DNA of 8,114 nt from DAOTXK01 sp034435395. Lineage in GTDB: Bacteria > Chloroflexota > Anaerolineae > Aggregatilineales > Ch27. The stretch lies in assembly GCA_034435395.1 (NCBI GenBank), contig DAOTXK010000304.1, positions 1 through 8,114 on the forward strand. Reading direction: 5' to 3'. The notes below the pieces were generated by a model that worked only from the letters and a program-made list of their open reading frames with translations, had not been told where the DNA came from and searched no databases. The position numbers and the translations under genes are program-made. Numbering within the stretch: position 1 is the stretch's first letter; every line of letters starts with the position of its first letter. Of the stretch, positions 1 to 7,173 are shown piece by piece.

Positions 1-139
1 GCCTGATCCCACTTCAGGCATTATGCCGCCAGGCGGCGCGCACCTCTGACGGCCATCCTGGTCAGCCGCCCGCCCCAGACGCCACAGCACGGGCGCATCG
101 ATCGGATTCGCCCGTGCTGCTGGTCACGAGTAATGCCGC
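1..139. other. Noncoding, hairpin-rich intergenic stretch
   Basis: No coding frame with a credible start was found here. The stretch holds several inverted repeats. GCCTGA at 1-6 pairs with TCAGGC at 14-19 around a 7-nt loop. GCCGCC at 25-30 pairs with GGCGGC at 32-37 around a single A. CTGAC at 46-50 pairs with GTCAG at 61-65. A much stronger 11-bp stem lies at 85-119 and is listed separately. The first repeats could belong to the end of a gene lying left of the window, but that gene cannot be seen. The arms are short and GC-rich, so apart from the 85-119 stem they may be chance. Confidence 0.5.
85..119 (-). terminator. Strong hairpin after the VIT/vWA gene
   Basis: CAGCACGGGCG at 85-95 is perfectly complementary to CGCCCGTGCTG at 109-119, giving an 11-bp stem with a 13-nt loop (96-108). 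The loop can form three further pairs (97-99 with 105-107). It begins 20 bases beyond the stop codon of the VIT/vWA gene, which is read on the minus strand. This position suits a transcription terminator or a 3'-end stabilising stem. No T-run follows on either strand, so it is not a textbook intrinsic terminator. The stem is seen directly and its role is inferred. Confidence 0.55.
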
Positions 140-2329
140 TCAGCCCGTCACAACTTCGTAGGCTACGCCATCCATCACCACGATCACCTGCTCCCCCAGG
201 CCGAAGTAGTCGCCCAGCGTCGGATTCTGGGCCACCAGGTCAAAGTACTCGTCGCTGAGGAAGGTGACCGGTGTCGTCGTCATGGTATCCGCCTCGTAAG
301 CGGTGTCGATCCAGACGCCGTCGCGGAAGACGAAGGTCTTGTCGCGCACCTGGCGGATGACTTCGCGCGTTTCCACCACGTATCCGCCGCCTTCGCCGCC
401 GAGCGCCACCGCCGTGGGCATCGGGGCCGGGGCATTGGCCTGCATCGCGCCGCCAACGGCTTCCGCCGCGTCAACTGCCACCGCCCCCGACGACGGCGCA
501 AACGCCTCGCCCATCGCCTGGCGGGCCGCCTCTTCGGCCTCGCGCCGCCCGGTCTGGCTGAAGATGTCATCCTCCTGGATCAGGAAGGACGTGTAGGGTG
601 TGATGATGCCGTAGCGGATGCTGAGGCGCACCACGCTGTCCACCAGTTCAGGATTCTCGCCCTGCAACCGGATCTGGTTGAGCAGCGCGCCGATGCGCCG
701 GGTGGCCCACAGGCGCGGGATAAACACCTCGGCGTCCGTGCCCGATCCGCCGCCCGCATTGGCCGGGAACCGTTGCCCGTCGTAGACGAACGTCTGGCGC
801 TGCCCCCCGACTTCGCCGCTCAAACGGATGGTCACGTCCGCGGCGCTGTCGCGGTAGCGCCCGACGATCACCATCTGCGTCCCGGCGAAAAGGTCCGGCA
901 GCGGCTCGGCAGGATACACATCCTCCACCATGATGCCGCTGAAGTCCAGGTCGATGTTGGTCAGCACCGGCGCGTTGATCTTGGTATAAAGCGCGCCCAC
1001 TTCCTCGTCGATGCGCTCGCCGGGCCGGACGTACGCGCTGGTGCCGCGATTGTCCTGCGCCAGTTCGTCCAGCAGGAAGGCGTCCACATCATCACCCACG
1101 CCGAAGCTGAACAGCCGCACATTGTCCGGCGCGCTGTCCGCAAACCGCTCGAGGATCTCGTCGATCGCGGTCACACCCTCGGTCGGCACGCCGTCGGTGA
1201 TGAACAGTAACACCGTCGCCCGCTGGGGATCGACCATTTCCAGCGCCGCGCTCAGCCCGCCGTCAATGTCCGTGCCGCCGATGGCCTCCAGGCCGTTTAC
1301 CCAGCGGATGGCGCTATCGGCCTCGGCGGGGCTTTGCAGATCGTTGGCGTAGAGGCGGTCCCCGGTGCTGAAGACCACCACGTTAAAACGATCCTCGGCG
1401 TTGAGGTTATCCAGCACATACGCCACCGCGGCGCGGGCCTGATCCCACTTTTCGCCGAACATGCTGCCGGACTGGTCCAGCACCACGATCACGTCCTTGG
1501 GAATCGCGTCCTCTTCGGGGACTTCCAGCGGCGGCGCGACCAACAGCATAAAAAAGCCGTTCTCGTTCGCGCTCTCGCGGTAGGTCAGCAGATTCACGTC
1601 GATGTCATCCGGCGCGACGCTGTAATAGAGGCTGAAGTCAGCATCCGGCAGGACGTTCCGCTCCTCATAGCCGACGTGCGCGTGGAAGTCATCCTCCTGG
1701 TCGACGGCCACGCGGTGACTGGGGCTGTAAATAGACTGCACCGGGTCGTTGGAGATGATCTCGACCGTCACGGAAACGTCTTCCAGCGGGCGGGCGCTGA
1801 AGCGCTCGGTATTGAGCGGGTAGAGGTAATGCACCAGGCCATTTTCCACGTCCAGGATTTCCTGGTATTCGATCTCGATGCGGCGTTCCTCGCCCGGTGG
1901 GATGGGAAAAACGTTGGCGCGGATGGCGTTGGTGCCGACGTACTCCAGCAGCGCCGGGTCCCGCAGCTGGCGAACGATGTCGTTGTAGATCTGGCGGGCC
2001 TCGTCGGCCTCCAGGATTTGCGGCTGGATCGGCTCGCCGTCCACCCACATGGTGAACTCACTGACGGTCGCCCCCTGCGGCAGCGGGAACATGTACGTCC
2101 CCTCGGCCACAGCATGACCCTCATTGACGAACATCTGGTCAATGTGTGTGGTGGCCACCTGGTTATCGATGGTGACCTCCACGCGATGATACTTGATGGT
2201 CAGCCAGACCGGATCGGTGAAGGGTCCCGGCGGGCGCGGCGGCGGGATAATGATCCCATCGGCCAGAGCGGGCCACGCGGCCCCTAACAGCAAAACGGCG
2301 GTCAACAGGCTTATCACGACACGTTTCAT
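140..2329 (-). CDS. Secreted VIT and von Willebrand factor A domain protein
   Basis: This is a 729-residue exported protein of the inter-alpha-trypsin-inhibitor heavy-chain type. Residues 1-23 form a signal peptide: KR, then a hydrophobic core, then an ALA|D cleavage site. A VIT domain spans roughly 35-165. The vWA domain spans about 277-450 and has a complete metal (MIDAS) site: DQSGS with D285, S287 and S289, then T353 in GGTDID, and D379 in FITDG. Residues 571-583 carry the RYG..TPYTSFL stretch often found after the vWA in this family. A low-complexity Ala/Gly/Pro linker (about 600-650) leads to a C-terminal module with the TFVFRDGVW motif. The frame is open upstream to 2413, but the start at 2329 is preferred because it opens the signal peptide and has AGAGG 10 bases upstream. 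There is no C-terminal membrane helix or sortase signal, so the protein is either released or held by partners. Family biology points to metal-dependent protein binding or adhesion. The ligand is unknown. It is divergent from the FHA gene. Confidence 0.9.
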   Translation of the reverse strand: MKRVVISLLTAVLLLGAAWPALADGIIIPPPRPPGPFTDPVWLTIKYHRVEVTIDNQVATTHIDQMFVNEGHAVAEGTYMFPLPQGATVSEFTMWVDGEPIQPQILEADEARQIYNDIVRQLRDPALLEYVGTNAIRANVFPIPPGEERRIEIEYQEILDVENGLVHYLYPLNTERFSARPLEDVSVTVEIISNDPVQSIYSPSHRVAVDQEDDFHAHVGYEERNVLPDADFSLYYSVAPDDIDVNLLTYRESANENGFFMLLVAPPLEVPEEDAIPKDVIVVLDQSGSMFGEKWDQARAAVAYVLDNLNAEDRFNVVVFSTGDRLYANDLQSPAEADSAIRWVNGLEAIGGTDIDGGLSAALEMVDPQRATVLLFITDGVPTEGVTAIDEILERFADSAPDNVRLFSFGVGDDVDAFLLDELAQDNRGTSAYVRPGERIDEEVGALYTKINAPVLTNIDLDFSGIMVEDVYPAEPLPDLFAGTQMVIVGRYRDSAADVTIRLSGEVGGQRQTFVYDGQRFPANAGGGSGTDAEVFIPRLWATRRIGALLNQIRLQGENPELVDSVVRLSIRYGIITPYTSFLIQEDDIFSQTGRREAEEAARQAMGEAFAPSSGAVAVDAAEAVGGAMQANAPAPMPTAVALGGEGGGYVVETREVIRQVRDKTFVFRDGVWIDTAYEADTMTTTPVTFLSDEYFDLVAQNPTLGDYFGLGEQVIVVMDGVAYEVVTG

Positions 2330-2489
2330 CTCCGGGCATCCTCTCGGTAATTGGTCATCGGGCGATTCGGTACATTCTATAGACGTATCAGCCGTCGGCA
2401 CGGTTCCCACCAAATCTACAATCCCAGCCCCCTGCCGCTGCCACTTCCGTCACAGCACACTTTATAGCCCGCGGAGTGTCGCCAGATGT
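2330..2489. other. Divergent intergenic region, VIT/vWA side
   Basis: This is the part of the 257-base gap between the two divergent genes that lies outside the FHA promoter. On the minus strand TAGAAT (2374-2379) and TATAAA (2461-2466) could be -10 elements for the VIT/vWA gene. Neither has a good -35 at 16-18 bp, so no promoter is called. No convincing operator dyad was seen. Confidence 0.4.
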
Positions 2490-2518
2490 TTGACAGGCAC
2501 TCACAATACTCCTATACT
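2490..2518 (+). promoter_or_regulatory. Near-consensus sigma-70 promoter of the FHA gene
   Basis: A perfect -35 hexamer TTGACA (2490-2495) is followed, after exactly 17 bp, by TATACT (2513-2518), one base from the -10 consensus. Transcription would start near 2525, giving a leader of about 60 nt before the ATG at 2587. The element stands out against the GC-rich surroundings and is correctly placed for the FHA gene, so strong housekeeping expression is expected. Confidence 0.8.
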
Positions 2519-2572
2519 TCCATCGTCAACAGGGTCTCATTCAGGCGAGAATATCCCCCTCCCTGCTTACTT

Positions 2573-2580
2573 AGAGGAGG
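2573..2580 (+). promoter_or_regulatory. Strong ribosome binding site of the FHA gene
   Basis: AGAGGAGG lies 6 bases before the ATG at 2587. It is an almost full match to the anti-Shine-Dalgarno sequence and fixes this start codon. Confidence 0.8.
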
Positions 2581-2586
2581 CATCAT

Positions 2587-3306
2587 ATGCAGCAAGGGAC
2601 TGGCGGCTTCCGGCTCGTCGTTCGACGCGGTCCACAACCCAACCAGGTGTACGAGCTTAACAAAGACGTGGTGGCACTGGGACGAGACATCACCAACGAC
2701 ATCGTGATCAACGACCCGGAGGTCAGCCGTCACCACTGCCGCATGACGCGCACCCCCACCGGCTACATCCTGGAAGACCTCGGCTCCACCAACGGGACAT
2801 TTGTCAATGGCCAGCGGCTGACCGGTTCACGCACCCTCGTCAACGGCGACATGATCGGCCTGGGCGAGACGGTCACCCTGGGCTATGAAGGGGGTGCGGT
2901 CCAGCGGCCCGCCAGCCCGTTCCAGCAGGAAACCGTGATCAGTTCCACCGCGCCGCCGCCCTACGGCGCGCCTGGAGCCCCGCCTTCCCCGGCCCCGCCG
3001 CCGGGCTACCAGCCGATCCAGCAGCCCTACGGCGAGCCGCAGTATCAGATGCCAGCCCAGCCCTATGCCCAGCAGCCGCCGCCGGGCTACGAGTACTACG
3101 AATACGAGGAAGAGGAGCGCAACGTTGGGCGCTGGGTGGCCATCGGGTGCGGATGTCTGGTGGTGGTGTGCATCATCGTGCTGGCCGTCGCCGCCTTCAT
3201 CATTGATACGCTGAACATCTGGTGCAGCGTGCCGCTGGTGCCCGATCTGTTCAACCTCAACTGCAATCCGGCCCTGCTGCTGCCGTTGGTGCTGCCCTTC
3301 ATGTAG
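2587..3306 (+). CDS. FHA-domain single-pass membrane protein
   Basis: This 239-residue protein is likely to read phosphothreonine signals at the inner face of the membrane. An FHA domain spans about residues 8-101 and has the expected phosphopeptide-binding residues: GRD with R33, SRHH at 47-50, and GSTNG at 66-70 with N69. An ETVISST stretch (115-121) follows. Next comes a Pro/Gln/Tyr-rich linker (about 122-168) with two PPPGY motifs (137-141 and 164-168), then an acidic EYEEEE patch (171-177). A single membrane helix runs about 183-207. The last 32 residues should lie outside and contain two cysteines (C213, C226). No kinase or other catalytic domain is present. The start is set by the ribosome binding site 6 bases upstream. 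The gene is divergent from the VIT/vWA gene and convergent with the penicillin-binding protein gene. In actinobacteria FHA proteins often serve cell-wall synthesis. A similar role here is inferred from proximity alone. Confidence 0.9.
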   Translation: MQQGTGGFRLVVRRGPQPNQVYELNKDVVALGRDITNDIVINDPEVSRHHCRMTRTPTGYILEDLGSTNGTFVNGQRLTGSRTLVNGDMIGLGETVTLGYEGGAVQRPASPFQQETVISSTAPPPYGAPGAPPSPAPPPGYQPIQQPYGEPQYQMPAQPYAQQPPPGYEYYEYEEEERNVGRWVAIGCGCLVVVCIIVLAVAAFIIDTLNIWCSVPLVPDLFNLNCNPALLLPLVLPFM

Positions 3307-3348
3307 CATTTCTTCACTGGCGTCAAGCGCGATAGAAGCCTTAAACAG

Positions 3349-3369
3349 CCCCATCCACCCACGATGGGG
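3349..3369. terminator. Hairpin between convergent FHA and PBP genes
   Basis: CCCCATC (3349-3355) pairs perfectly with GATGGGG (3363-3369) around a 7-nt loop, and a G-U pair can extend the stem. It sits in the 93-base gap between the FHA stop (3306) and the PBP stop (3400), the usual place for a shared bidirectional terminator. The following bases are only weakly T-rich on either strand (TGTAATT on plus, CTGTTT on minus), so efficiency is uncertain. Confidence 0.55.
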
Positions 3370-3399
3370 TGTAATTGATCGTACCGGACGCCGCCGGGT

Positions 3400-6300
3400 C
3401 TAGGGCACCTGGAACGACACCTGATACGGCTCCTGCACATAGTTACCGTCCACGCCCACGATGATCAGCCGCAGGAAGTAGGTGCCCGGCTGCAATCCCG
3501 CCGCCGCCAGGGTCTCCAGCTGCCCGTCGTACACCGACTGATCATGCACCAGGCCCAGCGTCACCCACTCCGGGAACTGGGGACCCTGAATCTCAAACTT
3601 GTAATAGGCAGCCTGCTCCGAGCTGAGGTCAGCCGTGCCGATGATGGGGATCACTTCATTCACCACCTGGTTGGGGGCCGGTGAAGTGATATAGGCCGTC
3701 ACCACGCCGGGGCCGCTGCCGGTGCCCGGCGGAGGCGCGGTCAGCATCTCCGCCGTGCAGGGAACCGACGGCAGGATGGGCACGTTATGCGCCTGCGCCC
3801 ACTGCGCCGCGTAAACTGCATCGATCGGGTCCGGCGGTGGGCCGATGAACAGCAAAACCTGCGCCCCCGGCACCTGCGACACCACCTCGTTGGGCACCAG
3901 ACAGTAGCGCGGCGGGGGCGGAGCCGGCGCGCCCGGCTGGCTGAGGGCGGGGACCGCCGCCTGAGCGGCTTCCGGCGTCAGCGGCAGCACCACCGCCTGG
4001 AACAGGCCGCGCTCCACCTCGTTGAGTTGTGGCCCATAGGCGTTGGGATCGGGGGTCACCAGCGGGGGGGCCAGGCGCGCGCTTCCCTCGACCAGATTCC
4101 CGTTGCCATCCGGCACCAGCGGGGGCGAATCCAGGAACCACTCGACCCGCGTCGCTGTGCAGGCGGTTGCCGGGTCTTGCAGCGCGCTGATCTCACAAAC
4201 CTGGCGGCGGCTCAGACCGGGCGGCGGCGACAGGTAATCCGGGATCAACTGCCCCTCCTGGGCCAGCACGGCCAGCAAATCCTGGTCGGCGTAGATGCCC
4301 ATCACCACATCGTGCCAGATCGGGGCGGCCCCGGTCAGGCCGCTGGTGTTGACCATTGGCGTGTTGTCGCTGTTGCCCGCCCAGACGCCCACCGCGACGT
4401 TGCGCGTGAAACCCACTGTCCAGTTGTCGCGTGTGTCGTCGGTCGTGCCGGTTTTTACGCTGCTGACCAGATCGCCCGTGTACAGCGGACTTCTGGCTCC
4501 CATGGCCGGGGCGCGGGCGTTGTTGTCGGCCAGGATATCGCTGATCACAAACGCGATGCGAGGATCGAGCACCTCCAGCCCGTAGGCCAACGTGTTCACA
4601 GTGCGGGGCGTGTTCTGCCCGCGCGGACAGCCGTTTTCGTACTGGTAGATGATGTTGTCGTCCCCGTCCAGCACGCAGCGGATCGTCGTCGTCGGCACCA
4701 GCAGGCCGCCAGTGGCAAAGACGCTGTAGGCGCGGGTCAGTTCCAGCAGCGTGACCTCGCCGCCGCCCAGGGTCAGCGACAGGCCGTAGCGGCCCGCGTC
4801 CTGCCCCAGGCTTTCCACCCCAAACCGTTCCATCAGATTCAGGAGATAGGCCACGCCAACCTGACGGAGTGTCTGCACGGCGGGCACGTTGTAGCTGTTG
4901 GCCAGCGCGTCGCGCACGCGGACCGGACCGTGATACGTCCGGTCATAGTTGATCGGGATGTAGGCTGGCTGGCCGGGCACCTCCAGGCGGACCTCGGCGT
5001 CCCAGATGATGTTGGCCGCCGTCCAGCCCTGTTCCATCGCCGCCGCGTAGTTGAAGGGTTTCATGGTGCTGCCCGGCTGGCGGGCGGCCGTCGCCACATT
5101 AACCCGCCCATCAATGCTGTCGTCCCAGTAGTCCACACTGCCCACCATCGCCAGAATCTCGCCGGTCACGGGGCGCGTGACGACGACGGCGGCGTTGGTC
5201 AGATGGTGCGCGTCGCGCAGACTGGCCACCTGCGCCCGCGCCGTGCGCTCCGCCAGGTCCTGGTAGCGCAGGTCGAGGGTGGTGTACACCTGCAAACCGC
5301 CGCTGGTGATGGCATCCGGCGGATAACCCAGCGCCGCCATCAGCCCCTCTAACTCATCCCGCGCATAGACGGTGAAATGCGGCGCGACCAGCGGCACGTC
5401 CGGGCTGGCATAGGACAGCGGCTCCCCATAGGCGGCATAAGCCTGCTCCTCGGTGATGTAACCCTCCTCCCGCATCAGGTCGATCACCAGCCGCCGCCGC
5501 GCCAGGACCGCCTCCTGCACCATCGGGTCCGGGTTGAGCGGGTTCAGCTCGGCGGGGGCCTGGGGCAGCCCGGCCAGGAGAGCCGCCTCGCCGAGCGTCA
5601 ACTCGGCAGCCGGTTTGCCAAAGATCGTCTGGCTGGCCGCCTCGATGCCATAAGCCAGATTGCCGTAATAAATCTCATTGAGGTAAAGCTCCAGGATTTC
5701 GTCCTTGGGCAGGCGGTTGGTCAGGATGATCGCCAGGATCGCTTCCTCGATCTTACGCTGTAGACTCGGCGTGGTGCGGTACTCATAATCGAAGGCGAGG
5801 TTGCGCACCAGTTGCTGGGTGATCGTGCTCGCGCCGGAGACGACCTCGCCCTGCTCGGTGTTCTGCAGGGCGGCCCGGAGGATGCTGCCGAAGTCAACGC
5901 CCGGATTGGTGTAGAAGCTGTCGTCCTCGATGGCGATGGTCGCCTGCGCCACGTAAGGCGGCAGGTCGTCCAGCCGCACGTTGGTGCGCCGCCCTTCTTC
6001 AAATATCTGGTAGAGTTCCTCGCCGTTGCGGTCATAGATGGTGGTCGTCTGGAAGGTCCGGCGATTCTGGAGTTCATCCAGGCGTCGCAGACTGTTCTCC
6101 AGGCGGGCGCTCAACGCGCTGACGACGATCAGGCCCACCATCACCACCAGACCCAGGAAAACCGCCAGCGCTGCCCCGGCAGTCAGCAGGCAGCCCCCGG
6201 AGAACAGCCCCAGGCGTAGAGGGCGTCGTCTCCGGCGGCGACGGCGGGGCGGCGGAGGGGGTCTGTAACCCGGTGGCGGGGCCGGATAGTGTCCTTGGGG

Positions 6301-6579
6301 CGGGCGGACCGTCGGTGACGGGCTGGTTGGATACGGTCGCTGCGGCGGGGGTGGCTCGACCGCGGGCAGGGCGTCGCCCGTCAGGGTCGGCGGGAGCGTC
6401 GCCGGAATGCCTTCCTGGGTATCCTCCAAGGCAGCCGCCTGCCTGGCCGACAGCGCCTGGATGTCCGTCCGCGTGGTTTCCTGGGAAGGGGGAGGGGGCG
6501 GCAACACCTCCGGTGGCAGCGTGGGCTGAGTCGGCTGGAGGGCGTCTTCGCGCTCCTCGTCAGGGTTGTGCTCGGTCAT
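3400..6579 (-). CDS. Bifunctional class A penicillin-binding protein (GT51 transglycosylase and transpeptidase)
   Basis: This 1059-residue enzyme polymerises lipid II into glycan strands and cross-links the stem peptides outside the cytoplasmic membrane. The cytoplasmic N-terminus (1-111) is rich in Pro and Thr, followed by eight arginines (112-119) and a membrane helix (about 124-156). The GT51 domain (about 175-365) has EDDSFYTNPGVD with catalytic E218, GASTITQQL (249-257), RKIEE (275-279, second Glu) and ELYLNEIYYG (297-306). N225 stands where many family members have His. The transpeptidase domain (about 425-770) has active-site S504 in STMK, SYN (562-564) and KTGT (709-712), so both activities look intact. 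After it come about 290 residues with four cysteines (C795, C807, C893, C941) and an Ig-like beta module at about 958-1059, as seen in PBP1C-like and Chloroflexi proteins. An in-frame TGA (6586-6588) just before the ATG excludes a longer start. No clear Shine-Dalgarno sequence is visible. The small membrane gene lies 127 bases upstream on the same strand. Confidence 0.95.
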   Translation of the reverse strand: MTEHNPDEEREDALQPTQPTLPPEVLPPPPPSQETTRTDIQALSARQAAALEDTQEGIPATLPPTLTGDALPAVEPPPPQRPYPTSPSPTVRPPQGHYPAPPPGYRPPPPPRRRRRRRRPLRLGLFSGGCLLTAGAALAVFLGLVVMVGLIVVSALSARLENSLRRLDELQNRRTFQTTTIYDRNGEELYQIFEEGRRTNVRLDDLPPYVAQATIAIEDDSFYTNPGVDFGSILRAALQNTEQGEVVSGASTITQQLVRNLAFDYEYRTTPSLQRKIEEAILAIILTNRLPKDEILELYLNEIYYGNLAYGIEAASQTIFGKPAAELTLGEAALLAGLPQAPAELNPLNPDPMVQEAVLARRRLVIDLMREEGYITEEQAYAAYGEPLSYASPDVPLVAPHFTVYARDELEGLMAALGYPPDAITSGGLQVYTTLDLRYQDLAERTARAQVASLRDAHHLTNAAVVVTRPVTGEILAMVGSVDYWDDSIDGRVNVATAARQPGSTMKPFNYAAAMEQGWTAANIIWDAEVRLEVPGQPAYIPINYDRTYHGPVRVRDALANSYNVPAVQTLRQVGVAYLLNLMERFGVESLGQDAGRYGLSLTLGGGEVTLLELTRAYSVFATGGLLVPTTTIRCVLDGDDNIIYQYENGCPRGQNTPRTVNTLAYGLEVLDPRIAFVISDILADNNARAPAMGARSPLYTGDLVSSVKTGTTDDTRDNWTVGFTRNVAVGVWAGNSDNTPMVNTSGLTGAAPIWHDVVMGIYADQDLLAVLAQEGQLIPDYLSPPPGLSRRQVCEISALQDPATACTATRVEWFLDSPPLVPDGNGNLVEGSARLAPPLVTPDPNAYGPQLNEVERGLFQAVVLPLTPEAAQAAVPALSQPGAPAPPPPRYCLVPNEVVSQVPGAQVLLFIGPPPDPIDAVYAAQWAQAHNVPILPSVPCTAEMLTAPPPGTGSGPGVVTAYITSPAPNQVVNEVIPIIGTADLSSEQAAYYKFEIQGPQFPEWVTLGLVHDQSVYDGQLETLAAAGLQPGTYFLRLIIVGVDGNYVQEPYQVSFQVP

Positions 6580-6630
6580 GATTCGTCAGGTCGTCCGGAC
6601 TCGTGTCCAACAGGTGTGCGCTTTCCCTCC

Positions 6631-6636
6631 AGTGTA
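6631..6636 (-). promoter_or_regulatory. Possible -10 element for the PBP gene
   Basis: On the minus strand TACACT lies about 52 bases before the PBP start, which would give a leader of about 45 nt. The matching -35 region is poor, so this is a weak candidate. The same hexamer precedes the small membrane gene (7036-7041). The PBP gene could instead be transcribed by read-through from that gene. Confidence 0.25.
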
Positions 6637-6706
6637 ACACCTTCGCCAGGGCCGCACTATATCGCCCTCCTTGCCTTTGCCCTACGCCTGCCCCACGTCT
6701 GGCCGC

Positions 6707-7000
6707 TTACGCCGGGCCGTCCGGCGGCCTCTGACGGGCGCGCGCTTCATTGCTGCGGAAGAAGTTGGCGATGGACACCACGGCGGCCACAAACACGCTG
6801 CCCACCAGGAAACCAGCCACCAGTGCATGGAGCGGCTCATTGCCCATCCCCAGGCCGAACAAAATCATGAAGATGATGCCGCCCGCGGCTCCTGCCCCGG
6901 CCACCACGCCGGTGGAAGCCCAGTTGCGCCGCACCCCCAGATAGGTGGCGAGAAGGGTCAGGGCAAACAGCACAAAAAAGATCAGCGCGGTACCTGTCAT
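6707..7000 (-). CDS. Small three-helix membrane protein of unknown function
   Basis: This 97-residue protein is dominated by hydrophobic segments at about 4-22, 29-52 and 57-80. The loop after helix 1 is VRRNWAST. The C-terminal tail (81-97) is polar, with several Arg and Pro. Helix 2 is rich in Gly and Ala (GVVAGAGAAGGIIF), which suggests tight helix packing. The frame is open upstream to 7126, but the start at 7000 is preferred because GAGGA lies 7 bases before it and the extra upstream residues are not membrane-like. No family is recognised and no catalytic motif is visible. It lies directly upstream of the PBP gene on the same strand with a 127-base gap and may share a transcript with it. 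It is divergent from rpmF. Confidence 0.7.
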   Translation of the reverse strand: MTGTALIFFVLFALTLLATYLGVRRNWASTGVVAGAGAAGGIIFMILFGLGMGNEPLHALVAGFLVGSVFVAAVVSIANFFRSNEARARQRPPDGPA

Positions 7001-7035
7001 GGCGACTTCCTCACAATCCAGAACCTTGTGCCCCA

Positions 7036-7041
7036 AGTGTA
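7036..7041 (-). promoter_or_regulatory. Possible -10 element for the small membrane gene
   Basis: TACACT on the minus strand would start transcription near 7029, about 29 bases before the ATG at 7000. At 17 bp the -35 position reads TTTCGC, a 3-of-6 match. The 7047-7063 dyad fills the spacer and overlaps the -35 position, which would suit repression. Confidence 0.3.
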
Positions 7042-7046
7042 GTGAA

Positions 7047-7063
7047 TTCGCCGCGCCGGCGAA
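7047..7063. repeat. Perfect 7-bp inverted repeat, candidate operator
   Basis: TTCGCCG (7047-7053) and CGGCGAA (7057-7063) are perfect inverted copies around CGC. The 17-bp dyad lies in the control region between two divergent genes and overlaps the spacer of the candidate promoter of the small membrane gene. The symmetry is seen directly, and a protein-binding role is inferred. It could also be a GC-rich chance palindrome. Confidence 0.45.
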
Positions 7064-7173
7064 AGCGCCCGCCCTCACGAGCCTTCCCCACTGCCGCTCA
7101 CGCTGGCCGGGTACTTTCCGCGCCAATGCCTGGCCCCAATGCCTTGACCTCCTTCTTCGGCGGGCAAATCATC

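Noticed and set aside
1334..2287. Open frame of 317 codons on the plus strand
   Set aside because: It lies wholly antisense to the VIT/vWA gene, whose domains and MIDAS motif are clear. Its translation is low in recognisable motifs and rich in His, Arg and Val, as expected from the complement of GC-rich coding DNA.
2330..2413. VIT/vWA start at 2413
   Set aside because: It would put 28 polar residues before the signal peptide. The start at 2329 begins directly with a normal signal sequence and has AGAGG upstream.
2461..2466. TATAAA on the minus strand as the VIT/vWA promoter
   Set aside because: No acceptable -35 hexamer was found at 16-18 bp, and it would give a leader of about 130 nt. It is kept only as a weak possibility.
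2946..3094. Proline-codon-rich stretch as a DNA tandem repeat
   Set aside because: The repetition is at the level of Pro/Gln/Tyr residues in the FHA linker. The units are irregular and there is no fixed DNA period.
3787..5352. Open frame of 521 codons on the plus strand
   Set aside because: It is antisense to the transpeptidase region of the PBP gene. Its composition (Arg, His, Gln, Val) is that of a reverse-complement shadow, with no domain seen.
7001..7126. Small membrane protein start at 7126
   Set aside because: The added 42 residues are basic and polar, with no feature of their own. The ATG at 7000 has GAGGA at good spacing and begins a hydrophobic helix.
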